64,000 nucleotides of DNA from Deuterostichococcus epilithicus (taxonomy: Eukaryota; Chlorophyta; Trebouxiophyceae; Prasiolales; Stichococcaceae), in NCBI GenBank assembly GCA_033439295.1, contig JAVTLE010000010.1, positions 2,356,001 to 2,420,000 on the forward strand, written 5' to 3'. Positions within the stretch are counted from its first letter, which is position 1. The number at the start of each line of letters is the position of its first letter. This document shows positions 1 to 9,800 of the stretch, piece by piece. Made by a program: the position numbers and the translations under genes. The notes under the pieces were generated by a model that was not told the DNA's origin, searched no databases, and saw only the letters and a program-made list of their open reading frames with translations.

Positions 1-8
1 CGGCACCG

Positions 9-764
9 TTGCCGCAATTCGTCGGCAGTATCCTGCAGGGCGGCAGCAAGGGACCCTCCACGCCAGCCGCCCCTGCTGGCGCGCAGTCCTACTGTCATCC
101 GACACAGCAGCTTTCGGCATGCTTGCAGCCGCCGCCGTCGCCGCCGCGGCAGCAGCAGCATGCCAGAGCGGGGCGGCGGCCATCGCCGGCCGCCGGGCGG
201 CCGGGGCGACCGGCCAAGCAACTGCCGCCGGCCGTGCAGCAGATGCTGCAGGACATCCGTAGCCGCGCACGTGCGCCAAGTGGGCTGCAGCCGGCGGGGT
301 CGCTGCCGGACGCCGCGGCGCTCAGCGGCCTGCTAAGTCTGGCAGCCGCCACCGGCGGCAGTCCGCACCAGCCGCGAGTCCCGGCGGCGGCGGCCACCAA
401 GCCTTTCGGAGATCGAGGCAGTGCCCCGCCGGATGGCACTGAAGCGGCGCCGCCGGTGGCCTGGCGGGGCAAGCGGCGCCGGACGCCCGGCGCGGCGGCA
501 GCAGCGGGTTCGACAGCGCATTCCACCGCCCGCTCGGTGCCCGCGGCGCCCCTCGCCTCGTTGGCGCCAGTGGTGCATCCGACCACGCTGCCGCCGGCGG
601 ACGCGGCGGCGCAGCTGCAGGCGCGCCAAGCGGCGTGCCAAGCGCTGCCGCGGCCGGCGCCACGGCAGCTGTCGCGCCACGGCTGGGCGGCGCTGATGCG
701 CGCATCGCTTGTGGCGCTGCCACTGCGGCAGCTGCTGGATGCCGTGGTGAGATGTTCCTCCTGA
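9..764 (+). CDS. Possible coding stretch of a gene entering from the left, unrecognised
   Basis: Open frame of 251 codons at the window edge, very rich in Ala, Pro, Arg and Gln. The central part (PPAVQQMLQDIRSRARA and an Ala/Leu/Ser stretch ending LLSLAAATGG) looks more protein-like than the ends. No domain is recognised. Opposite-strand frames are also open here because of the high GC content, so coding status and strand are uncertain. If real, it would be a C-terminal exon of a gene starting outside the window. Confidence 0.25.
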   Translation: MPQFVGSILQGGSKGPSTPAAPAGAQSYCHPTQQLSACLQPPPSPPRQQQHARAGRRPSPAAGRPGRPAKQLPPAVQQMLQDIRSRARAPSGLQPAGSLPDAAALSGLLSLAAATGGSPHQPRVPAAAATKPFGDRGSAPPDGTEAAPPVAWRGKRRRTPGAAAAAGSTAHSTARSVPAAPLASLAPVVHPTTLPPADAAAQLQARQAACQALPRPAPRQLSRHGWAALMRASLVALPLRQLLDAVVRCSS

Positions 765-1817
765 CGGAGAGGTCGCGACCCTTGCCTGCTACCTTATATA
801 GCCTTAGCTTGCTTGGATTGAGGCCGAAAAGGACCCTTCACAGAGCTCGTTGGCCAGAGGCCTCCTGCAGAAGGAATGGCGGCCACTTGTGGAGGTGGAC
901 ACATGAGGCGTCCTGAGACCCCTGCTTGTTGCTACAGGTGTGGCACAGACCGGCGGCGACTGGCTCCCCAATGTGGTGGGCTCGCCGCCTGGGCAGTGTG
1001 TCCCTTCTCACCTCCTTCCACTGTCCCTCGGCCATCCCACCGGGGCTGGCGGTCGGCGTGCTGGCGCTGGCGGAGTTCAGCCTGCGGCTGGCGCCTGGCG
1101 ATGCGCTGCTTTGGTCGTGACGGTGGTGAAACAGGGGCGGGGTAGGAGAATAATAGAGAAGCCTGCGGCTCGTTGCTGTTTTCGTGGGAATTGAAGCAGC
1201 GTGTCACAGGTTTCTGCTTGCTGCGCTTGGCAGCAAGCAGAACTCAGGCTTTAGTCCAGATAATCCCGGTAGTGGTCTTCTTCTCCAGTAAAATGCTGCA
1301 GCATGTTCCACCCGGCCCAGCTATCAATGCTTTCCTCCACTGTTGCGTAACCTGCACTATTCGTATGTTGGTCGATTCCATGTCAAGAATGATCTGCATG
1401 CGGCACTTCTTATTACTGCTTCCCGCCCCGTGCCGACTCAGCAGCGTCATAAACAGCCGCACACTTGACGGTCGCTACGCACGGCAGCAATGTGTTTTGC
1501 TGAATAACGACCTGCGCCGTCAATGTGGTCGCCGCCGCTCAATGCGCCGGCGCTGGTGCTGATGCGACGGTCACACTCGTTGTGCCGGCCGAGATGTTTG
1601 GTACCAACACCTGTCGTAGAGCCGGCGACATGAGATTCGATCAGGCAGCAGACTGTGAGCGAAGTGGCACTCTGCTGGCCTCCGCACCCATTGGCATTGC
1701 TGGGTGTCATGGCTGGTGTCAGGCCTCACTCCGACGCAAACGCATTGATAAATACCGGAATGCGGCGTGGGACGCATCCGTGCAACTGCTTTTTCGTGAA
1801 GAAAAGGCACCACTGAC
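765..1817. other. Unassigned stretch, probably the 3' part of the fasciclin gene
   Basis: No exon could be placed with confidence. The last fasciclin exon I recognise ends at 1818 with a GT donor in phase 0, so at least one more minus-strand exon should lie here. AT-richer stretches around 1200-1450 look like intron or UTR. No RNA gene or mobile element was seen. Confidence 0.4.
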
Positions 1818-3273
1818 CGTATCGATGATGTGGACAATGCCATTGCAGGCGACAATCTCGGAGCCCACGAGCTTGGCCGGCTCCCCGACCTCTGGCTCGA
1901 TGGCCAGGCTGGTGCCGTTCTTCCTCACCTGCACAGCCGAGGTTTGAGCATCATGTCCGACTTGACGGCGGGGTGCTTTGCTGACCTGTCAGCGTTTGTC
2001 TTCTGGGCGCCAGGCGTGGGAGCTCACCCGGCCAGCAATGCGAAGGGCAGGAAGGCGGGTGTACGGTAAGGCGTCAGCACGCCGCGCACCAGGGGGGCTG
2101 GAAGCCGTCTTCAACCCATACGCAAGCACAGCAGGTTGCGACCAGCAGGCGGCAGGTGGTGCCTGAACAAGAGCCGCACCTCCAGGAAGTGGCCTGCCAA
2201 AGCGGTTGGTATGCGCTGAGTGGGCGTGATGGCCGAGAGCTGTGCTTTGCGCAGAGGAACGCCGGCGATGTGGAAAGCGGCGATCTGCGGCGGCATCCCA
2301 GCAAACCAACAATTGAACGGCGCGAAAAGTTCAACCAGAGCAGGAGCACTGCCTGATCGCTCCTCCTGCTTCGGCTGCTACCTCTGGAATCGTAGATCTG
2401 CCCCATAGTCGGCAACGCAGCCCTTCCAGAATGCCATGGCGGTGGACAAAGTCATGCTGGTGCGCATGCATTCATGCATAGGTATGGGTCCTCACATTTG
2501 ACAGCAGCATGGCGTCTGCAGCAAGCAGCTCCTCCTGCGAAATGTCAAGCGCCTGCAGGAAGGCGGTAATGGCGGCATTAGTCGGAGCAAACACAGCGCC
2601 GTCCAGCTGGCTGTCCTCTAGCGCGGGCGCCAGCCCGCTTGCCTGCATGCAGGTTTGCGACCGACATGGCGGCCATGTTGATGAGCTGCGGGAAGGGCTT
2701 TAGGATCGTGCAGGAACCAGCAAAAGCTATCACACCATCGGGTGCTTCTGCCTTATTGGGGAAGGATCGCCAAGAACCTCAGCAGTTGATGGAAATGCAG
2801 TACGCAAGCCAGTGCATCGGCTGCGACTCTGGCAGGTATGCTGCCGCCGTCATGAAGCAGGCGTTGAGGGCTGCCATGGTAACGCTGCCAGCAGGTCCAG
2901 GTGTATCGTGAATGACCTGCCATAGTACCGGTATTGAACTGCTCTGAGTGCTGACGACAAAATCGGCGGCGGAACCAGCGCACCAGGACCAGCTGCCCGA
3001 ACAGGCTGAAGTCGCGCGGCGACGCCAGCACCAGACCAAGCACCGAGCTGCAGTTGGCTAGCGGCGGCGCTGCTGCTGCCGCGGCAGGGGCATCAGCCGC
3101 CGCCGAGTCTGCGAACAGGCTGGGGGCTGCCGGTTGCGCCTTGATCGCCTGCGCCAACGGGCGCAGCGCAGCTGTGCCGGGGGCCGGCGCGGCAGGCTTG
3201 CTGGCGGCCGGCGGCGGCCTGGCAGCAAACAGGTGCATGATCTCACCGGCAGGCGGCGGTGCAGCAGCGCATC
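1818..3273 (-). CDS. Fasciclin (FAS1) domain protein, partial model
   Basis: Four minus-strand exons join in phase 0: 3273-2984, 2642-2496, 2284-2180 and 1928-1818. The first is Ala/Pro-rich and ends NCSSVLGLVLASPRDFSLFG, typical of the start of a FAS1 domain. The second carries the H1-type motif VFAPTNAAITAFLQALDI. The third has the H-box-like AFHIAGVPLRKAQLS. The fourth ends the domain with EIVACNGIVHIIDT. Together they form about one FAS1 domain. FAS1 proteins are secreted or wall/membrane-anchored adhesion proteins; that role is family knowledge. The start codon, signal peptide and C-terminus were not found, so both ends are missing from this model. The first intron (2983-2643) is long and holds further exon-like frames. 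Confidence 0.75.
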
Positions 3274-5696
3274 CTGCAAGAACATCGAAAAACGTTGCCG
3301 CCACTTCGCAACGTTGTCTGTGTCTCGACCCCACTGGTGGGCATCTCGGCACCAGACGACGTGGTATTTCCGCAACAAGCCGAGATGAACTTGACATCTA
3401 TGATGGTGAGGATAAGAGCTGCCATCTGCCTGTTTAGGTTTGAGTTGCTCACTGCCTTCGCTTACCAGAACATGCGGCACTCATGAACAGGATGCCGGCG
3501 ATAATGCAGAGATCATACATCAGCCCCGCGACTTTGCGCCGCCGTGCGGTGGTCATGTCGTCTTTCAGCTGCACGACTGTCCTCGGGCCGAAACGGCCGC
3601 CGATCTGTCCGCCGCAGAAGATTGCAGCTGTCACCAACGGCAGTCCCTCCAGCAAGAGCGATGCTTAACCGTGTGAAAGTTATAGCATTACCACCTTCCG
3701 ATCATATGCTTCGACGGCCCAAGGCTGAATGTCATTGTTGTTGGACAAATCCATAAGACAGCGATTACACCCGCCACGCTGCAGCCACTTAAGCTGACAA
3801 GGCATCGAAGCACCAAATGAACCGTCGTATAACACGAGCCCTGACGGCTACTGGTCATGAACTGGCAGCTAGTCAGATGCACTGATGAGGCATACGGCTG
3901 AAGCTCCTCCACATGCCGGGGGGGGCCGGGTGCCGGCGCTGGCTGCCGTGGTGGAGGTGCCGCAACATATCACACAATTCGTCGGTCACCAATGCTGTGA
4001 GCGAGCCGCCTTGCAACTCGTCCACGGTGATGCCGCGCAGCCCGCTGAATGCTGGCTGCTGGCATCGCCAGACGGTGGTTGGCCGCCAATTCCACATGCC
4101 GCCAATTCTGCCTGCTGACGGCGCTACACCGCTGGCCGCGGCGGTGTCGGACGCCCAGTTCCTCGGGAGGCTGGCGGAGGTCGAGTTCAAGTTTCTCGCG
4201 ATGATGTGGCAGCGGCGGTTCAGCGGCGAGGCATCTGCCGGTGCGGGGACGCCCCTTGCACCAGTTGATCATTCTCGTCAGCCGCCCGTCAGCCGCCCGG
4301 CCGGCCTGAGGTACAGACAGTTCACCTGCATCGGCGTCTCGCGCGTCATGCCCGTGTCCCCTTGACCCCTGCAGGCGCACAATCAGCAGGGAGGTTCCGG
4401 AGCTACCTGCCGTACCTGTGGCGGACGGGGCTGCGGCTGGACATCTGGGCTCGATGGACGGACGGCGAGCGGCAGCCTACTGGGGCAGGCGACAGGCCGT
4501 ATGCAAACGTAGCTTCTGCGGCACCTCAGACACTGCCTGAGCATCCTGCGGCTCGTCTGCTTTCTCGTTTGCCCTGAGACGACCGGCAGCCTCTTGCTGA
4601 CCGGTGGCCCTCTTCGGCCGCTGCTCCACAGACGAGGTGGCGTCCTTCAGGCGGCAGCTGGACAGCTGGGCCGCCGGCGAGGGACAGCCCGCCGCTCCCG
4701 CCGCGAGTGCACAACACCGGAATGGTAGGCCGCATCGCATTGTTGTGTCATATCGACAGCAGCAGCTACATCGCAATGTGCAGCATTGCTGATTCTCGAA
4801 GCTGCACGACTCGATGCAAGACTCAATGTCTTCGGCTGCTTGCAGCTGTGCTGAAGCGCTTCCGGGGGAGGAGGCGGCAGCACCACACCCTGGACCTGGA
4901 GCATGATACAGCGCCAGGTGCCGCCCCTTCCCTCCGTGCCGCTGCTGTCACCATGACGCGCCGCCCTGGTGGGAGCCTACCTTGATCGTCGTCAGAGGCT
5001 CGACGCAAAGCCCCCCTACAGGGTGCCACCTCCGTCATGAAGCAGGTGCTGAGCATCGACGTGGATGCATCTGCAGGCGTCGGGCCTGATGGACCGGCAG
5101 CCGCCGCCATCCCTGCGCGGGCACCCGACGGGACAACCCCAGGTGACGTCTCGTTTCTTGGCAACTCCCCAGTCAGAGCAGCCTGTGCCCGTATGCCAGC
5201 ACCATCCGCCCGCAGCACCCGCTGGTGGGTGCTGCTTGCACGCCCCGCCGCCGCCGCGCCTGCACGCGACACCATTGCCTGTTCGAGGTCGAATGTGTCG
5301 CTGCAGGCACACTGGCCGGCAACGGCGGGGCCGCTGTGGCGCTGCCGTTGGCACCGCAGAGCGCTGGCATGGCGCCCTCCCCGCCCCCTCCGGGTGGGCA
5401 CTCTGATCTGTGCCTTGTGGTGCTGGACCCTTGCCCGTGATGGCTTGATGACACTCACCCTTGCAACCGCCGATGTTCAGCAGTGACTTTTCGTTCTCTA
5501 CGGCCACAAGACCAGGCACCCGAGGGCGCCGCAGCGGTGAGCATGAGCCCGACTGCAGTGATAGATGCTCATGGCTGGCAATTTTTGTGTCCCAAACCTG
5601 TACTTTTCGCCCCCATACTTTTTACTTTTTCGAGTGGCAAAGGTGATACGGCTTGAGTTTCCACAGCGAGTGACACTTCCCCTGGCAACGCTGCAG
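3274..5696. other. Exon-like fragments without a secure gene model
   Basis: The stretch holds short protein-like pieces on both strands but no chain of exons with matching phases. Examples are a minus-strand piece near 3655-3500 (FCGGQIGGRFGPRTVVQLKD) and one near 4060-3920 (GGSLTALVTDELCDMLRHLH), and a plus-strand piece near 4604-4730 (STDEVASFRRQLDSWAAGEG). The first could be upstream exons of the fasciclin gene. No RNA gene, CRISPR or mobile element was seen. Confidence 0.35.
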
Positions 5697-6709
5697 GCCT
5701 CCGATAACTCCAAGCTCTGCCCCCAATGCAACGAGGTGAAGATCGCCGGAGACTTTGCACTTCAAAAGGGGGGCGTCGGCGGGCGGCGTCGCCTATGCAA
5801 GACTTGCGTCAACAGCAACAACAGGACGGCAGCTGCACAGCGAGACGCCGCATCTGTGCAAGTAGGATGCCACTGCCACTTGGCTTGCATTTTCCCACTG
5901 GTCCTCCCTGCATGGTTGAATGCAGCCTCCCAAAGCTTCCCGACCTTAATGCATTGGCTTTCTCATAGCAGAGAGCACTTTCCTGGCAACGCTGCAGGCC
6001 TCCGACCAGCCCAGACACTGCCCCCAATGCAATCAGACGAAAACTGCCGGAGACTTTCGGATAGAAAACCAGAACACCAGCGGGCGGGCTCGCCTGTGCA
6101 AGACTTGCGTCAACAGCAACAACAGGACGGCGGCTGCACAACGAGACCCCAAAACTGTCTTGGTGAGATGCCACTGCCAACTGCCTCACATTTTCCCACT
6201 GGTGCCGCAGGCCCTGAAGCTTTTTCCCACTTTCTGGCCCTGCTGCAGGACCCTGACCAGCCCAGACAGTGCCTACAATGCAATGAATTGAATACCGCTG
6301 GAGACTTTGCAAAGAGAAGCCGGAGCAGCAGCGGGCGGAATCGCCTCTGCAAGACTTGCAGCAATGGCAAGGATAGAGAGAGAATTGGACGGCGCGATGC
6401 CGAAACTGTGCAGGTAGGACCTCTGTTGCTGCCGGCAGAAGCCGGGGTTTTCCCGACTCGAAATGAGAAATGTATTTCCCGTCTGATAGCAGACAAGCTG
6501 CTGTGGCGATGCTGTAGGACCCCGACGAGCCCAGACACTGCCCACAATGCAATGAGGAGAAAACCGCTGGAGACTTTGCTATTAGAAAAGGGAACATCAG
6601 TGGGCGAAATCTCCGGTGCAAGGGGTTGCATCAACAGCAACCACAGGAAGAGAGCTGCGGCCATTGGCTGGGGGCGACGGAAAAACAATCGGCAGTAGTG
6701 GGAGGGTAG
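5697..6709 (+). CDS. Tandem zinc-ribbon protein encoded by four duplicated exons
   Basis: Exons 5697-5861, 5998-6162 and 6249-6413 are each exactly 165 nt (55 codons) in phase 0; a fourth runs from 6518 to a stop at 6709. Each begins right after a YAG acceptor and codes one module: CPQCN, then AGDF, then a G-rich loop, then RLCKTC and an Asn/Arg-rich tail. Two CxxC pairs 22 residues apart suggest one zinc ion per module. The spacing resembles small zinc ribbons found next to HNH endonuclease domains in phages and algae, but no nuclease domain is visible; DNA or RNA binding is a guess. The fourth module keeps CPQCN and AGDF but shifts frame by one base after its third Cys, so the last Cys pair is lost in the open frame. 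The upstream start exon was not found. Confidence 0.65.
5697..6709 (+). repeat. Four-fold tandem exon-intron duplication, unit about 250-300 bp
   Basis: Unit starts are at 5697, 5998, 6249 and 6518. The sequence before each acceptor is also similar for the first two units (both have CTGGCAACGCTGCAG), so the duplicated unit included intron. Exon parts are clearly more conserved than introns, as expected if the modules are under selection. Confidence 0.85.
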
Positions 6710-6890
6710 GGCTTCGATTTCGGGCAGCAGAGGCAATTGTTCTTTACACCTCAACTTGCTGAAGGTCAACGAGGCGACTTTTTACCCTTTTCGAAAGTCC
6801 ATGGCGCTTTCAACCCTTCTCAAGACTCTCGCAAGAGGTCGTGCTTTCGCTCCACCGTCCGACACGTGCCTCCGATCCTCGGTCTGACTA

Positions 6891-9800
6891 TTACTTTCCG
6901 CTAGCGGTGGCAGCAGCGGCGGCAAAGGCGCCAATGGGTGCGGGGGTGGCGGGTGAGGAGACTCCTGATTGCACCAGCAGAGGCTTGATGACGGCGGCCT
7001 GTCGCAACAAAATCGCCGTCAGGGATTTGAGCATACACGTCAGGGATTTGAGCATACACGGGGAAGCAGCAGAGCACAGTTGTCATCATCATCGTGCACA
7101 AGTCACATTATCATCGTGCACAAGTCACTGTTCACGGGTCACCTCTGACAACGGCGCCGGCGCCGGCGCTTCCGGCAGCTCCACGAAGCGTGGCCCCGGC
7201 ACCGTCACAGGCGGTGCCGCGATGCGTGCTCCCAATACAGGTATCTCCTGAGGTTCAATCTGACCTTCAATGTTCAGTGCCCAACAGGTAGGCAGAGCAG
7301 CGCATCAGAACCCCGATTTGGAAAGGGGAAGGCAGGGGCTCATTACCACAGGAGCGGCAGGAGTCGCCACTGGGGTAGCGCTAGGCCCCGGCAGGTTGAT
7401 CCAGCGATTCCACGACCTGCAAGCTTGCAGATGACGCTCTCGAAGTCATACAATATCCACTGACCCTCAATCAGGTGCAGAGCACGCAAGAGAGTTCCCA
7501 GCTACGCCGCAAGCCGTCATTCTGCCAGGGCACTGCACTGGCCCCAAGAGGGGAGGGGCTGTCAACTCGCTATCACCTAGGGACGGCGGGGCTGTCAACA
7601 GCCAGCGGAATTAGTACTTTCTGGGTGACGCTGGGAGACACTTGGTCGACCGGCACTGATATTGGAACGACGACGGGGGCAGCCGCGGGCTTGGGCACCA
7701 AAAAGCTGCATTGAACAGGTCGACAGGGCGGTCAACACACGGTAATAAGGTGTCTGGCAGAGTCGAAAGCCTCTACGCGCCTCGTCACAGCCTCGAGGCT
7801 TACTGAGTCCATCCCACCTTGATACGGATGACGATGCTGGTGCTGGCACGACGGCGGCAGGCGTGGAATTGATTGCAGAGGATGCCCCTGCAGAAGGGTG
7901 AACAAATTTCCATCGTTGAACCGATTAGATTATCTACCACATGTTGTCAAGAAATTGCACCACACCTCCGCTGGCCATTGTCGTTGCTGCTGCGGCTGCT
8001 CGGCCGGCGGCAGCAGCAGCGGCAGCAGAGCCGCCCGCGGCGGCAGTGGCGGCGGCGGCATTCCCCGCAGCAGCTGCGGCAGCTGCTGATCCACCCCCAG
8101 ACGCAGCGGCAGCAGCAGCATTTCCAGCAGCAGCGGCAGCCGCTGCCAAACCAGTCGTTGCGGCCGCCGCGGCAGCTGCATTGCCTGCAGCGGAGGCAAC
8201 AGAAGAGCCCCCGCCCGCTACCGCCGCAGCAGTTGCATCGCCAGCTGCAGAAGCAGCAGCAGAATCAGCGCCATGTGCAGCCGCAGCCGCAGCCGCGTCG
8301 CCAGCAGCAGCAGCTGCAGCAGAACCCTTTCCGGAGGCAGCTGCCGCCGATGACGCCTTGTTGGCAGCGGAGGCCGCGGCTGACCCACCACCGGATGCTG
8401 CTGCCGCAGTCGACTCGGCGCCGGTCGCCGTGGCTGTGGTGTTTTGCAACATCTTGCGCCCCCCGGAGGCTGCACGCCAGCGTGTTGGAAGTTCGTCAGG
8501 GACCACCTTCGATTTCTTGCGGGCTGAGCTCGCCAACATGCGCTTCTCATCCATCCACATGCAGCAGGCTTCGGAATGCGCAGTCAGTCATGCGTCATCA
8601 TCATCGGCCTTTTCAGTCAGCAGTCAATCCGCCTGCAAACCAGCTGCTCTGACTTTGAGCGCCCAAACGAGGGCGTGCCTTTGACGGCGGGCTCAGAGAA
8701 GATGATCGGCTCAGCTGGCGGAGGAGGCGCGGGCGCGTTGGCAAGCGATATGATGGTATAGGAATCTGCATAGCATGAGATAACGGACCTGCCTTTGCTT
8801 CCACGGCATGCATTGCAGGCTAGCTCGGCGGTGGCACCTCAATTTGTCACCATGTTGACGCCAGGGTGGGGTGGCGGCTATAATATTACAGCTCATCAGA
8901 GTGGCAGCAGGGGATGCTACCAGGGACTGCAACCTCCAAAAAGACAATCACCGCCACTACTGCCGCATGTGGCTCACCGATGGGCTCGACCTTTTTGGTG
9001 ATGGCGGGCGTCAGCCAGCTGGAGAAGCCGGACAGCAGGCCGGGCAACGGCAGCAGAGCTGGGGTGGCCGGCACCAAGCTCGGGATGATCTTCTTTGTCT
9101 GCAGTACGCGGCAGGCACCACAGGTCACTGCCGCTGGGTTTGGCACGTTATCACCCCGTGTTGCGCAATGTGCTGCCGCCCTTGTGCCGGGCCACAGCAA
9201 CGATGTTGCAAGGCCCTTTGCTCAAAGAGGCATCGTCCGTTGTCACCCTGCTGCACGTATTTAAATCGCGTGGATGGGTTGCCCTCTCGGAAGGCACATG
9301 TCGAGTGTCCAGAAAGTCATGCCTCACCACCGGCTGCGATATCATTGTGGGCTGCGGAATGGGCTCCGAGGGGACCTTCACGATCCTCATGGGGAGTGCA
9401 GGCGGCGGCGGACTCCCGACTGGGACGACCTACAACACGACAAGATCCCGCCATCGGTGAGGCAGCTCTGCAATCAGGGTGTAGGTGTCGCATGCCAGCT
9501 GCTGGCCGAAGGCAGTCGAGACAGGTCATCTGCACACAGTAGAAATCAGACCTGCACACGATGCGGCCTCAAGGCTGTTGTGTCTAGCTCTGCAGGAGAC
9601 AAAAGGCAATGCATCGTGGGGTCGTCCCACCGCAATCGTCTTGACAGGTACGATAGCAAGCGCCGACAGCGGCAGCGGCGGCGGCGGGCTGCTCACCAGA
9701 AAGCGGATGCCCGAGATCGTCACAGGAGGCGTGGCTGCCGGCGGGGTGGGGACAGGAGTCACCTGCAGAGAAGCGCGGAGCAGCTGTCGCAGGGAAGCCC

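Noticed and set aside
7941-8684. Ala/Pro-rich plus-strand ORF of 247 codons
   Set aside because: The minus frame fits the same-strand Pro-rich exons on both sides and begins with a non-repetitive segment. The plus frame has no visible neighbours.
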